This document shows, one piece after another, positions 34,787 through 43,951 of a stretch of DNA of 64,000 nt (positions within the stretch are counted from its first letter, which is position 1; each line of letters starts with the position of its first letter). Position numbers and translations under genes: made by a program. Source of the DNA: Amycolatopsis orientalis DSM 43388 (lineage in GTDB: Bacteria > Actinomycetota > Actinomycetes > Mycobacteriales > Pseudonocardiaceae). The notes beneath the pieces were generated by a model. It was given only the letters and a program-made list of their open reading frames with translations. It was not told where the DNA came from and did no database searches. The stretch spans positions 1 to 64,000 of the forward strand of contig NZ_ASXG01000092.1 of the NCBI RefSeq assembly GCF_000411975.1. The letters run 5' to 3'.

Positions 34787-35368
34787 ATGAAGGACACGCG
34801 GGAACGGATCCTCGACGTCGCGCTCGAGATCCTCGGGAAGAACCCGGACGCGAGCATGGGCGACGTCGCCTCCGCGGCCGGCGTGGTCCGCCGCACCGTC
34901 TACGGCTACTTCCCTTCCCGGGCCGACCTCGTGGCGGCACTCACGCAGCGGGCCGTGAGCGAGATCGCCGCCGTACTGGCCGAGATCACCGCCGCCCACG
35001 AAGCGGCCGACCAGGCGTGGGCCGGGTTCATCGCCCGCCTCTGGCCGTTGGCGCACCGTTACCGGGTGCTGGTGGCGCTTCGCCGCGGCGAGTACGGAGA
35101 GGAGATCCACTCCATCCTCGGACCGGTCGAGAAGATGCTCGCCGAACTCGTGGAACGAGGCCAGGACAGCGAACTGTTCGGCAAGCACCTTCCCGCGGAC
35201 GTGCTCAGCGAGGTCGCCTACGCCGCCGTGTTCGCCATCGCGGACAACGACCTGTCGCGGGGAACGCTCGGCGTCGGCGCGGCGACCGTGACGAGCCTGC
35301 TCATGTTGGGCGTTCCCGAAGCGCGGGCGAAATTCCTCGCGGACAGCCCGCACACGCGGAGCGGCTGA
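34787..35368 (+). CDS. TetR-family regulator of the epoxide hydrolase
   Basis: A 193-residue TetR protein, HTH about 25-46 (MGDVASAAGVVRRTVYGYF), all-helical C-terminal domain. ATG at 34787 lies just upstream of the first HTH helix. Two near-identical palindromes between it and the divergent epoxide hydrolase gene are the expected operators, one overlapping its own promoter. The ligand is presumably a hydrophobic xenobiotic or an epoxide, by analogy only. Confidence 0.9.
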   Translation: MKDTRERILDVALEILGKNPDASMGDVASAAGVVRRTVYGYFPSRADLVAALTQRAVSEIAAVLAEITAAHEAADQAWAGFIARLWPLAHRYRVLVALRRGEYGEEIHSILGPVEKMLAELVERGQDSELFGKHLPADVLSEVAYAAVFAIADNDLSRGTLGVGAATVTSLLMLGVPEARAKFLADSPHTRSG

Positions 35369-35512
35369 ACACCCCCGCGGCCGCGTTCGACCGGGCACTG
35401 CCGGGCAACTTCGCCCGATCCCGCGCTTCCCGTCGATCCCACGACAACGGATTCCGGCGCAGGCGACCCCGTTCGCCACCGCTGGCCCGGCGCGGGCGCC
35501 TAGACTTCGGCC

Positions 35513-36193
35513 ATGGTCCAGGGCGAACCGCGTATCCTCGTCGTCGAGGACGCCGAAGCGATCCGGCTTTCGGTGGAAGTCGCGTTGCGAGCGGCGGGGT
35601 TCGCGGTGCGGGCGCTGCCCGACGGCGAACAGCTCGAGGCGGAACTAGCCCGTTTCCGGCCCGATCTGGTCGTCCTCGACGTGCTGCTGCCCGGGCGCGA
35701 CGGGTTCGCGCTGCTGCGGGTCGTCCGACGGAATTGCGCGGCAGGAGTCGTCATGCTCACCGCGCGGGACGGCGTCGAGGACCGGCTTCGCGGGCTCGGC
35801 GAAGGCGCGGACGACTACCTCGTGAAGCCGTTTGTGCTGGCCGAACTGGTCGCGCGGGTCACCGCGGTGCTGCGCCGGACCGGTCGTGCGCAGCCGGCGG
35901 TCGAGATCGGCGATCTGGTGGTGGACCTGGACGCCGGGCTCGCGCTTTACCGCGGCGAACAGGTCGAGCTGACGGTCACCGAGTGGAAGCTGCTGGCGTA
36001 TCTCGCCGCGCACCGCGACCGGGTGATCGGGAAGGCCCAGATCCTGAGCGCGGTGTGGGGCTACGACGAGTACAGCGCGAATCTCGTCGAGGTCAATGTC
36101 AGCACGCTGCGGCGGAAACTCGAAGCGCACGGCCCGCGACTGCTGCACACCGTGCGCGGCCAAGGCTACGTCCTGCGCGGGGACAGTCCGTGA
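35513..36193 (+). CDS. OmpR-family response regulator
   Basis: A 226-residue response regulator: receiver domain 7-120 with the acidic pair VED, phosphoacceptor Asp56 (DLVVLDVLLPG) and Lys of DDYLVKPF, then an OmpR-type winged helix (about 130-225, VTEWKLLAYLAAHRDRV, VEVNVSTLRRKLE). The stop overlaps the start of the histidine kinase gene, giving a classic two-component pair. No extracellular signal can be deduced. Confidence 0.95.
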   Translation: MVQGEPRILVVEDAEAIRLSVEVALRAAGFAVRALPDGEQLEAELARFRPDLVVLDVLLPGRDGFALLRVVRRNCAAGVVMLTARDGVEDRLRGLGEGADDYLVKPFVLAELVARVTAVLRRTGRAQPAVEIGDLVVDLDAGLALYRGEQVELTVTEWKLLAYLAAHRDRVIGKAQILSAVWGYDEYSANLVEVNVSTLRRKLEAHGPRLLHTVRGQGYVLRGDSP

Positions 36194-37503
36194 GCCGGAT
36201 GAAGACGGGCTCGCTGTACCGCCGGGTCACCGTCACCTCGCTGCTCGTGCTGATCGCGGTCCTCGCGCTCGTCGGGTTCGTCGTGTTCGCGGTGTTCCGC
36301 ACGCAGGCCGAACAGGACGTGAACCGGGTGCTGGCCGGGCGGGTCCAGCTCGCGCAGCAGCTCGCCCGGCAGAACGTCAGCCCGGCCAGCCTGTTGCGCC
36401 GGGTCGAGACGACCGGCGTGCACGGGCGGCTGGCGTTGCCGGACGGCACGGTCGTCGGGGAACCGGTCCCGCCGGCCGGATCGCGGCTGAAGCAGGTCAA
36501 GGCGACGCTGACCGGTCCGCCGCGGATCGACGGCGCGAAGCTGACCCTGATCGCGGACGATTCGATCGTGGCCGGGGCAGAGGAACGGCTCGGCAGGCTG
36601 CTGCTGATCACCGGGCTCGCTGCGATCGTCGCCACCGCGCTTTTGCTGCTGGTCGGCGTCCGGCTGGCGCTGGCACCGCTGGACGCGATGACCCGGCTCG
36701 CCCGTTCGATCGTGTCCGGCGGCCGCGGCGGCCGATTGACGCCCACCCGGACCAGCACCGAACTCGGCCGCGCGGCGGAAGCGTTCGACGCGGCGCTCGA
36801 CGCGCTGGAGGGCGCCGAGCGGACCGCGCGGGCGTCCGAGGAGCGGACGCGCCAGTTCGTCGCCGACGCCGCGCACGAGTTGCGGACGCCGATCGCCGGG
36901 GTTCAGGCGGCGGCGGAGGCACTGGTGCAGGCCTCCGGCGACCCCGAGCACACCGCGCAGCTTCAACTGCTGCTGGCCCGCGAGGCGCGACGGGCCGGGA
37001 AACTGGTCAGCGACCTGCTGGACCTCGCCCGCCTCGACGCCGGTGCCGAGATCGCCCGCGAACCGGTCTCGCTGCTCGCGCTGGCCCGCGCGCAAGCCGA
37101 CCGGATCGCCGTGCTGGCACCGGAAATCCGGGTCGAAGTGTCCGGATTGGACACTGTCGTCCGCGGCGACGCGGACCGGCTCACCCAGATCCTGGCCAAC
37201 GTGGCCGACAACGCGGTGCGCGCGATGCACGGACAGGGCAGCCTCGCCCTGGACGTCACCGCGGACGGATGCACGGTGACCGACTCCGGACCCGGCGTCC
37301 CCGCACCGGACCGGGAACGGATCTTCGACCGGCTGGTCCGGCTCGACGACGCCCGCGGCCGCGACACCGGCGGGTCCGGCCTCGGACTGCCCATCGCGCG
37401 CGGCTTCGCGCGAGCGCACGGCGGCGACCTCCGGTGCGTCGAAGGCCCCGGCGGCGGCGCGCGGTTCGTCCTGTCCGGGCTGGAGCCGGTCCTAGGCGAG
37501 TAG
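36190..37503 (+). CDS. Sensor histidine kinase
   Basis: A 437-residue membrane kinase: helix 1 (about 15-37), extracytoplasmic sensor of about 100 residues, helix 2 (about 138-160), HAMP, HisKA with His229 in ADAAHELRTP, and HATPase with NVADNAVRA (N box), TDSGPGVP (G1) and GGSGLGLPIARGFA (G2). GTG at 36190 forms a GTGA overlap with the response regulator stop; an ATG at 36199 is possible. Its last 12 bases overlap the 3' end of the convergent DUF1501 gene. Confidence 0.95.
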   Translation: MSRMKTGSLYRRVTVTSLLVLIAVLALVGFVVFAVFRTQAEQDVNRVLAGRVQLAQQLARQNVSPASLLRRVETTGVHGRLALPDGTVVGEPVPPAGSRLKQVKATLTGPPRIDGAKLTLIADDSIVAGAEERLGRLLLITGLAAIVATALLLLVGVRLALAPLDAMTRLARSIVSGGRGGRLTPTRTSTELGRAAEAFDAALDALEGAERTARASEERTRQFVADAAHELRTPIAGVQAAAEALVQASGDPEHTAQLQLLLAREARRAGKLVSDLLDLARLDAGAEIAREPVSLLALARAQADRIAVLAPEIRVEVSGLDTVVRGDADRLTQILANVADNAVRAMHGQGSLALDVTADGCTVTDSGPGVPAPDRERIFDRLVRLDDARGRDTGGSGLGLPIARGFARAHGGDLRCVEGPGGGARFVLSGLEPVLGE

Positions 37504-38721
37504 CCCCTCGAGGCGGCCGGAGTGGCCGGGCAGCACCCGGCCCGGGTCGGTGCCGAGCACCTGCGCCAGCAGGGTCGCGTAGACGTCGCGGAAATCGGTG
37601 GTTTCCTTCAGGTCCCCGTCGGCGAGGTCGGTCAGGCTCGGCTCATCGCCGTGGAATCCGCCGCGCACGCCGTTGCCGAGGACGAAAACCGGACCGGCGG
37701 TGCCGTGGTCGGTCCCCTCGCTGGCGTTCGCCGCTACCCGGCGGCCGAATTCCGAATACACCAGCACGACTGCCTGCTTGCCGCGGTCGGTGCGGCCGAG
37801 CCGCTGCACGAACGGCGTCAGCGCGCCGTCCAGCTCGGTGAGCAGCCGCTGCTGGGTGCCGCGTTCGTCGGCGTGCGTGTCGAAACCGCCCAGCGACACC
37901 GAATACGCGCGGGTCGGCACCCCGGCTTCGATCAGCCCGGCGACGACGTCGAGCTGCGCGGCCAGCGCACCGTCTTTGGCCTGGTGCGCGCCCTTGGCCT
38001 GATGCGCGCCCTTGGCCGGGTGCGCGGCCGCGCCCAGCACCTGCTCGGCGCGGTAGAGGTCGGCGATCGAACGCGCCGCCTTCGCCTGCCAGTAGCCCTC
38101 GCCGTGCTGTGCGCCGCCCAGTGCTTGAAAAGCCTTGCCCAGCGCGCCTTTCGGCACGGTCAGACCGCCGACCGGCATGGACGCCGCGGCGGTCTGCGCG
38201 CCCGCCAGCATCGGCGGGAGCACCGGCTCGACCGACAGCGCGCGCAGCGGATCGTCGCCGGACGCGTCCAGCCACCGGCCGAGCCAGCCGGTCGGCACCG
38301 GACTGTCCGGCGACGCGGTCTGCCAGATCGCCATCGACCGGAAGTGGCTGTGATCCGGCTTCGGGTAGCCGACCCCGCGCACGATCGCCAGCTCCTTGTT
38401 GTCCCACAAGCCTTTCAGGCCTTTCAGGCCCGGGTTCAGGCCCAGTCCGTCGCCGAGGTCGAGGACTTCGTTCGGCTGGTACGCCAGCTCCGGCCGGGCG
38501 TTCTGGTAGGCGCGGTCGCCGGCGGGCACGACGGTGTTGAGTCCGTCGTTGCCGCCGTACAACGTCACGACGACCAGGACACCGTCCTTCGGGTCAAGCG
38601 GCGTCTGCTGGGCCGCCGACATCAGGTGTGTCCAGTCGACCTGGGTGGCACCGGCCGCGAGCGCACCGGCGGCCGTCACGCCGCTCGCGAACAGGAACCG
38701 CCGACGGGTCAATCTGTTCAT
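37492..38721 (-). CDS. DUF1501 protein, Tat-exported
   Basis: A 409-residue DUF1501 protein (sulfatase/alkaline phosphatase-like fold). The N-terminus MNRLTRRRFLFASG is a twin-arginine signal. Core motifs are LYGGNDGLNTVVP, PDHSHFRSMAIWQ, GGFDTHADE and YSEFGRRVAANAS, then TDHGTAGPVF. Function is not established for the family. Encoded 6 bases after a DUF1800 gene, a pairing seen in many bacteria. It contains an in-frame 18-base repeat (37976-38029) giving three KGAHQA-type units, which may be a length-variable loop. Confidence 0.92.
   Translation of the reverse strand: MNRLTRRRFLFASGVTAAGALAAGATQVDWTHLMSAAQQTPLDPKDGVLVVVTLYGGNDGLNTVVPAGDRAYQNARPELAYQPNEVLDLGDGLGLNPGLKGLKGLWDNKELAIVRGVGYPKPDHSHFRSMAIWQTASPDSPVPTGWLGRWLDASGDDPLRALSVEPVLPPMLAGAQTAAASMPVGGLTVPKGALGKAFQALGGAQHGEGYWQAKAARSIADLYRAEQVLGAAAHPAKGAHQAKGAHQAKDGALAAQLDVVAGLIEAGVPTRAYSVSLGGFDTHADERGTQQRLLTELDGALTPFVQRLGRTDRGKQAVVLVYSEFGRRVAANASEGTDHGTAGPVFVLGNGVRGGFHGDEPSLTDLADGDLKETTDFRDVYATLLAQVLGTDPGRVLPGHSGRLEGLLA
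37976..38029. repeat. 18-base tandem repeat within the DUF1501 gene
   Basis: Three near-identical 18-base units (37976-37993, 37994-38011, 38012-38029) on the plus strand, starting TTGGCCTG; they encode the hexapeptide repeats HPAKGA/HQAKGA/HQAKDG on the coding strand. Being in frame, copy changes would not break the gene. Confidence 0.8.
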
Positions 38722-38727
38722 GGTCTC

Positions 38728-40026
38728 CTACCCACTCACCACGTACTCGGGCGCGCACGCCGCGATCGCCGCCAGCTGCCGAGGATCGTTCGCGACGCCG
38801 TTGAGGCACGCGCGCGTCCGCTCGGACCACCCGTCGACGCCCAGCAGGTCGCCCATCGCCGCCGGTTTGTCCTGCGCTTTCGCCACCGTGCCGAGGTCGG
38901 CGTGCTGCGCGACGAGCTGCGCCAGATGCAGCCGGGCGAGCCCGGCCGACGTCGTCAGCCACGCGCCGCCGGCCGCCCAGCCGCCGACGCTCGGTGGCTC
39001 GAACGGGACCTGGCCCATCCCCCGCAACCCGGTCAGCAACTGGGTGCCCGCCTTCGCGTCGAGCGCGGACGGACGCACTCCGAGCGCGCGCAGCAGGCCG
39101 CCGAGCCATTCCACCGGCTGCTTGACCAGGGACGTCGCCGAGTCGTGGAACGCGTCCTCCTTGACCAGCGCGGTCAGCAAGGATCGGATGTCGCGGCCCG
39201 GCCCGTAGGCCGCGACCAGCCGGGCCAGCGCGTCCGCGCTCGGCGGCGTCGCCGAGACGAGCCGGAACCAGAGCCGGCCGACCACGTACGGCGCCGAGGA
39301 GGGCCGGGACAGCACGAGGTCCACGAACGAACCGGCGTCGAAATTCGCGGTCTGGCCGAGGATGGTCTTCGGCGTCGCGTCGTGGCGGCGCGCAGCCAGC
39401 CGGGCGACCGGGTTCTCGCGGGTCGCGGTCCAGCCGGTGAGCGCACGCGCGGCTTCGCGGACGTCGGTTTCGGTGTAATTCCCGACGCCGAGGGTGAACA
39501 GTTCCATGAACTCGCGTGCGAGGTTTTCGTTCGGCTTGCCGGCTTTGTTGCTGTTGCCGTCCAGCCACAGCAGCATCGCCGGGTCGACGATCATCGCGTG
39601 GGCGAGCTGGGTGAAGCTGCCCATGCCCAGCGTCCGCAAGGTCTGGTTCTGCGCGAGCATCAGCCGCGGACTGCGCACTTTCTGCTCGCTGGTCGCGAAA
39701 TGCCCGTGCCAGAACCAGGTCAGCCGTTCGACCGCGGGGAGGTCCGCGGCCGCGATCCGGTCCAGCCACCACAGCACGGCATGCGAGGCTTGCGTCTGAA
39801 GCTGTTGCGCGGCTTGCTGTTTCGCCGTCTTGTCCGCTTTCGCCGGCCGCGGCGGCGGAGCGCCGACGTCCGGAAGCGGCGTCGCCTGCGCACCCGCGTC
39901 CGGCCCGGTCGCCAGCAGTCGCGCCGCGGTCGCGGCGAATCCGGCGTCGAGATCGCCCGGCCGGGGCCCGAACCCCAGCCGGTCGTGCAGCCGACGCACC
40001 GCCGCGCGCTCGGAAATGACCGCCAT
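38728..40026 (-). CDS. DUF1800 protein
   Basis: A 432-residue DUF1800 protein: an N-terminal RLGFGPRPGDLD segment, TWFWHGHFATSEQKV, ENLAREFMELFTLGVGNYTETDVREAARALTGW (the strongest family signature lies in its middle, ELFTLGVG), and a C-terminal KQPVEWLGGLLRALG. No export signal is evident. Expressed with the DUF1501 partner 6 bases downstream. The biochemical role of the pair is unknown; predicted extracytoplasmic hydrolase-related function rests on the partner only. Confidence 0.9.
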   Translation of the reverse strand: MAVISERAAVRRLHDRLGFGPRPGDLDAGFAATAARLLATGPDAGAQATPLPDVGAPPPRPAKADKTAKQQAAQQLQTQASHAVLWWLDRIAAADLPAVERLTWFWHGHFATSEQKVRSPRLMLAQNQTLRTLGMGSFTQLAHAMIVDPAMLLWLDGNSNKAGKPNENLAREFMELFTLGVGNYTETDVREAARALTGWTATRENPVARLAARRHDATPKTILGQTANFDAGSFVDLVLSRPSSAPYVVGRLWFRLVSATPPSADALARLVAAYGPGRDIRSLLTALVKEDAFHDSATSLVKQPVEWLGGLLRALGVRPSALDAKAGTQLLTGLRGMGQVPFEPPSVGGWAAGGAWLTTSAGLARLHLAQLVAQHADLGTVAKAQDKPAAMGDLLGVDGWSERTRACLNGVANDPRQLAAIAACAPEYVVSG

Positions 40027-40264
40027 GCCCCGATCATCGGGAGCCGCGCGGCGGATCGCCAGCAGCGCGGGAGTTCCTTCAGCGGACCCACAGCTTCCAG
40101 CTCGGTCGTACCGTGGCTCGGGCCGGCTCCTCGCGCAGCCGTCGTACCGGATTCGGGCGGACACCGGGCAAAGGCGACCAATTCCGGCCCGGCGGCGCCT
40201 TCGTACGCGGCGGCTGCCGTGAAACGGGCCTCTCCGCAACCAGCATCATGCACAATCGCGGGCT

Positions 40265-41122
40265 ATGGCCCACCCCAAGGAACCGGCGTACCTCAAGCGG
40301 GCTCGCCGCCTGCTGACCGACCAGCAGTTCGCCGAGTTCTCCGCCCAGCGCCGGACCCCGCGGGGCGGCATGTTCACCACCCATCAGGTCCGGCCCCGGT
40401 TCTGGGCCTCGATCGGCAAGTTCCTGGCCATCGCCGGGCTCGCCGGGTTCTGCGCGGCGTTCCTCGCGACAGGCGCCGTCTCCGGCAGCTTCGTCGCCGT
40501 ATTCGGCGGCGGCGGGATTCCCGGCACGGTCACCGTCAACGAGTGTCGGCCCAGCGGACGGAGCACGACCTGCACCGGCACGTTCCATTCGGACCGGGCA
40601 ACCGATCCGGTGGTCCTCCACGACGTCGTAGTGGAAGGCCCCGGGGTCGGCGCCGGCGCGGTGCTGTCGGCGCGGGCCAGCGGCTCGGACGCGAACCACG
40701 TCTACGCCGGCTGGACGCTGATCCCGCTGATCCCGCTGATCCCGCTGATCCCGCTGGCGATGTTCGTCACCGCGGCACTGGGGCTGCTCCGGCTGCTGCT
40801 GTTCTGGCCGGTCCGGGCCGCCATTCACGTGGTCCGCCCGGACATCTGGCCGTATTGGGTCAGCCATACCGACAACGGAACCAGCAGGGCGCCGAAGCCG
40901 ATCCGCCTCTTCGACCGGGCCGGCGGGATCCTCATGGCGATCGTCGGGCAGGCGTTCCTCGCGGCGCTCGCCGACGGCATCGGCGGGCTCTACGGGCTCG
41001 CTGGGCTCGGGCTGATCGAGGTCGCCGGTCTGGCACTGTTCCTGGTCCAGCGCCGCAAGACGCGCAGCGCGGTTCGCCGGACGCCCGGCGCCCCGAGGTC
41101 GTCGCCCGCGAGCCCAGGGTGA
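40265..41122 (+). CDS. Membrane protein of unknown function with an LIP repeat
   Basis: A 285-residue protein: basic cytoplasmic N-terminus (about 45 residues), helix (about 47-75), an extracytoplasmic loop with two Cys (NECRPSGRSTTCTGTF) that may form a disulfide, then a helix beginning with a fourfold LIP repeat (about 152-180), a cytoplasmic stretch, and one or two C-terminal helices. The repeat is encoded by a 9-base DNA tandem array. No family recognised; no operon partner. Confidence 0.7.
   Translation: MAHPKEPAYLKRARRLLTDQQFAEFSAQRRTPRGGMFTTHQVRPRFWASIGKFLAIAGLAGFCAAFLATGAVSGSFVAVFGGGGIPGTVTVNECRPSGRSTTCTGTFHSDRATDPVVLHDVVVEGPGVGAGAVLSARASGSDANHVYAGWTLIPLIPLIPLIPLAMFVTAALGLLRLLLFWPVRAAIHVVRPDIWPYWVSHTDNGTSRAPKPIRLFDRAGGILMAIVGQAFLAALADGIGGLYGLAGLGLIEVAGLALFLVQRRKTRSAVRRTPGAPRSSPASPG
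40718..40756 (+). repeat. 9-base tandem array (CTGATCCCG) in a membrane protein gene
   Basis: Four perfect copies of CTGATCCCG plus a final CTG, encoding repeated Leu-Ile-Pro at the start of a transmembrane helix. The identical codons indicate recent slippage rather than selection on the peptide alone. Confidence 0.85.
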
Positions 41123-41193
41123 CGCGTGGGGCCGTCTCGGCGAAATGCGAAGGCGCACAAGGGCTTGGTGAACCGGATCGAGCGTGCGAGCGG

Positions 41194-42258
41194 CTAACGG
41201 CGGAAGCCGGTGAGCCGGTCTCGGCCGTTGTCCCGGACGCCGAGCCAGACCGGGCCGGCGAACCGCTCGAACGCGGCTTTCACGGACGGGACGAGAACGG
41301 GCTGGTCGCCTAAATCCAGGCTCAGCGACCGGCCGCCCTTGAGGGACAGCCGCAGCGTGACGTCGTCCCGTCTGCGCATGCCGACCTGGACGGAGTCGAC
41401 GTGGCTGGTCTCGAGCCAGGCCCGGGCGAGCTGAGCCCATTCGCACCGGGTCGTCTCGTTGACGCCTTCGTGGACGACGCCGTCGCGATCGAGGGTCAGC
41501 CAGGTCTGCGCGACGGCCGTCGGCAGGGCGAACATCCCGTAGACCGCGAGCAGCAGCAGCGGGGAAAGCACGATCCCGACGACCACCAGCGCCGTGGTGT
41601 CGCGACCGCCGAGCAGAAGCAGCCACGGCAGCGCGCCGATGCCCAGGGCCAGGACCAGCCCGGCGATGATCTGCAGCCGGTTGGACCTCGTCATCAGCCG
41701 CATGACGGCGAAAGCCGACGGCCCAGGTCCCGGCACCTGCTGCGGCGGCGTTCCCGGGCGGGCGATCCGCACCGGCCAGTCCGGGACCGGTTCGTTGCTC
41801 CACCCGGGCGGGGTGGCGGTGCCGATCGCCGCCAGGACCTCGGGACGGCGCGGCAGCCGCACCACCCGGGGAGGCCGGTCCGGGTAATGCGCGCAGAGCA
41901 GGACGCCGTCGGTCGCGTTGTAGGCGGTGCCGGCGTACAGCCCGAGCGCGCTTACCTCGCTCCAGTCGACGGCGAAGTCCGGGATCTCCGGCGTCGTGCG
42001 CGCGACCGCGACCCGGTCCGCGCTGATCTCCAGCGTTTCCTTCCAGAAGAGGCTGCGCCAGCCGTGGAACCGCACCAGCACAGTCAGCACGAAGGGCACA
42101 CCCGCCAGGATCAGCAGAATCCCGCCGACCGTGCCCCACAGCCCGCCCAGCAGGAGCACGCCGCCGCCGATCAGCGCTCCGCCGACCGACAGGAACAGCA
42201 TGGCCACGCCGAGCTGGTTCCCCAGTGCGCGGCGATGCAGAAGGATGCTTGCCGTCAT
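41194..42258 (-). CDS. Membrane protein of unknown function (PH-like cytoplasmic parts)
   Basis: A 354-residue protein with two pairs of hydrophobic helices (about 15-60 and 190-245). Between and after them are two similar beta-rich segments (FWKETLEISADRVAV..., about 70-145; TWLTLDRDGVVHEGVN..., about 255-340) resembling bacterial PH domains, as in DUF-type four-helix proteins of actinobacteria. ATG at 42258 gives a short N-terminus before helix 1. No recognisable partner; function unknown. Confidence 0.7.
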   Translation of the reverse strand: MTASILLHRRALGNQLGVAMLFLSVGGALIGGGVLLLGGLWGTVGGILLILAGVPFVLTVLVRFHGWRSLFWKETLEISADRVAVARTTPEIPDFAVDWSEVSALGLYAGTAYNATDGVLLCAHYPDRPPRVVRLPRRPEVLAAIGTATPPGWSNEPVPDWPVRIARPGTPPQQVPGPGPSAFAVMRLMTRSNRLQIIAGLVLALGIGALPWLLLLGGRDTTALVVVGIVLSPLLLLAVYGMFALPTAVAQTWLTLDRDGVVHEGVNETTRCEWAQLARAWLETSHVDSVQVGMRRRDDVTLRLSLKGGRSLSLDLGDQPVLVPSVKAAFERFAGPVWLGVRDNGRDRLTGFRR

Positions 42259-42430
42259 GCGTCCGACGGTAGCTTTCCGAACCGATCGGCACTCCATTGA
42301 CCGCGCGATGATCGCTACAGCACGGGCTCGTCGGCACCGGAATCGTTGCGGCACCGCCACGACGAGCCGAGATCGGGACAATCGTCCATATCGGACGGTG
42401 AACGTCTGCCCAGCGGATCCTCCGTGCCGG

Positions 42431-43084
42431 TCAGTCGCGCTCGAGCGCCGAGACCACCTCCGACACCGGGCGCAAGTGCTGGTTGAGGATCTTCAGCGCC
42501 TCCTCGGCGTCGTGCGCGTCCAGCGCCGCTACGAGCGCGCGGTGCTCGGCGTCGATCACCGGCAGCCGCTCCGGCCGGGCTTCCATCGCCCGGACCGCGA
42601 CCCGCTGCTGGCGGGACCGCAGGGTGTCGTACAGCTCGGTCAGCACCGTGTTGCCCGCCGCGTTGACGATCGCCCGGTGGAACGAGCGGTCCAGCCCGGA
42701 CACCGCGAACCAGTCGCGTGCTTTCCCGGCGCGTTCCATCTCCTCGATCAGGCCGGCCATCTCGGCGGGCGCGCCCGCCCGGGCCGCGCAGACCTCGGCG
42801 ATCGCGTGCCCCTCGATCAGCCTGCGGCTCTGGTAGACCTCCTCCAGCTCGCGCGCGGTGACGGTGCGGACCTGCGCGCCTTTGCGCGGCAGCAGGCTGA
42901 TGAAGCGCTCCGCTTCCAGCCGGTGGAACGCCTCGCGGACCGGGGTCCGGGACACCCCGACGACGCCCGAAACCCAGTGCTCGTCCAGGAACCGCCCGCC
43001 TTCGAGCTCGCCCGCGATGATCCCGTCGCGCAGCCAGGCGTACACGCGCTCGCGGGCCGGGCCGGACGGTGCGCTGGTGGTCAT
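42431..43084 (-). CDS. GntR-family (FadR/FCD) transcriptional regulator
   Basis: A 217-residue GntR regulator: winged helix about 10-75 (VGVSRTPVREAFHRLEAE) and an FCD ligand domain (about 85-210) with DRSFHRAIVNAAGN supplying the metal-binding Asp/His. Divergent from the aldolase-MFS-hydrolase operon; a GTGTATACAC palindrome lies between, matching the TNGTATACNA-type sites of this regulator class. The inducer is probably an organic acid handled by the operon. Confidence 0.92.
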   Translation of the reverse strand: MTTSAPSGPARERVYAWLRDGIIAGELEGGRFLDEHWVSGVVGVSRTPVREAFHRLEAERFISLLPRKGAQVRTVTARELEEVYQSRRLIEGHAIAEVCAARAGAPAEMAGLIEEMERAGKARDWFAVSGLDRSFHRAIVNAAGNTVLTELYDTLRSRQQRVAVRAMEARPERLPVIDAEHRALVAALDAHDAEEALKILNQHLRPVSEVVSALERD

Positions 43085-43137
43085 GCCTCTCCCCTCGGTC
43101 GAGAGCCAGCTTAGCCGCTGGACCGACAGATATCCAT

Positions 43138-43149
43138 CGTGTATACACG
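43138..43149. promoter_or_regulatory. GntR operator candidate
   Basis: CGTGTATACACG, a perfect 12-base palindrome with the GTATAC core typical of FadR/FCD-type GntR operators, 53 bases from the regulator start and 46 bases before the aldolase start. Confidence 0.75.
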
Positions 43150-43195
43150 GTGCACACACCGAGCTCCCGATTCGAGCGCGCAGGAGGTTCCCCCG

Positions 43196-43951
43196 ATGTC
43201 CCCAGCCCCCGCCGACCGGCGCTACGCCGTCTGGCTTTCCGACCCGTCGTTCGCGGCCGCCGAGATCGCCCGCGGAATCGGCTACGGCGCCGCCGTCCTC
43301 GACATCGAGCACGGCGCGTTCGACCTGGCCGACCTCGAGCGGTTCGTCCCGTTCCTGCGCGGGCTCGGCCTCGAGGTGCTCGCCAAGGTCCTCGGCCCGG
43401 AGCGCGGCCCGATCCAGCAGGCCCTCGACTTCGGCGCCGACGCGGTGGTGATCCCGCACGTCGAGAACGCGGCGCACGCGAAGGCGGTGACGGCGTTCGC
43501 GAAGTTCCCGCCGCTGGGCGACCGCAGTTTCGCCGGCGGCCGCACGACCGGCTACCGGGGCTTCACCGACGAATGGGTCGCCGCGCAGGACCGCGGCACC
43601 CGCTGCCTGCCGATGATCGAGGACGCCGGTGCGCTCGAGGACATCGCCGAGATCCTCGCGCTGGACACCGTGGACGGCGTCTTCGTCGGGCCTTCGGACC
43701 TCTCCCTGCGCCGCGAGCGGGGCGCTTACACCCGCGAGGAAGGCGATTTCGCCGATCTCAAGCGCGTCGCCGACGCCGCCCGAGCGGCCGGGAAGCCGTG
43801 GATCCTGCCCGCGTGGAGCCAGGAGGAGAAGGAGTTCGCGCTCGCCCACGGCGCCGGCCAGCTCGCCCTCACCATGCAGCACGGCGCGCTCGCCGCCGGC
43901 CTCGCCGCCGCCTTCGAGGAGACCGTGTCGCTCGCCGAGCGGGCGCGATGA
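43196..43951 (+). CDS. HpcH/HpaI-family aldolase
   Basis: A 251-residue class II-type aldolase cleaving (or forming) a 2-oxo-hydroxy acid to pyruvate plus an aldehyde. VLDIEHGAFDLADL (Glu/His near the metal), AVVIPHVENAAHAK and CLPMIEDAGALED (metal Glu), then FVGPSDLSL (metal Asp) match the family. ATG at 43196 follows AGGAGG. The stop overlaps the MFS gene start (ATGA), indicating coupled expression. The exact substrate is unknown. Confidence 0.88.
   Translation: MSPAPADRRYAVWLSDPSFAAAEIARGIGYGAAVLDIEHGAFDLADLERFVPFLRGLGLEVLAKVLGPERGPIQQALDFGADAVVIPHVENAAHAKAVTAFAKFPPLGDRSFAGGRTTGYRGFTDEWVAAQDRGTRCLPMIEDAGALEDIAEILALDTVDGVFVGPSDLSLRRERGAYTREEGDFADLKRVADAARAAGKPWILPAWSQEEKEFALAHGAGQLALTMQHGALAAGLAAAFEETVSLAERAR

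Noticed and set aside
37976..38029. CRISPR-like repeat
   Set aside because: The three 18-base units are contiguous, in frame and coding, with no spacers.
37522..41313. Plus-strand open frame of 1263 codons spanning the DUF1501/DUF1800 genes
   Set aside because: It is the antisense of two genes with clear family motifs and has no recognisable domain of its own.
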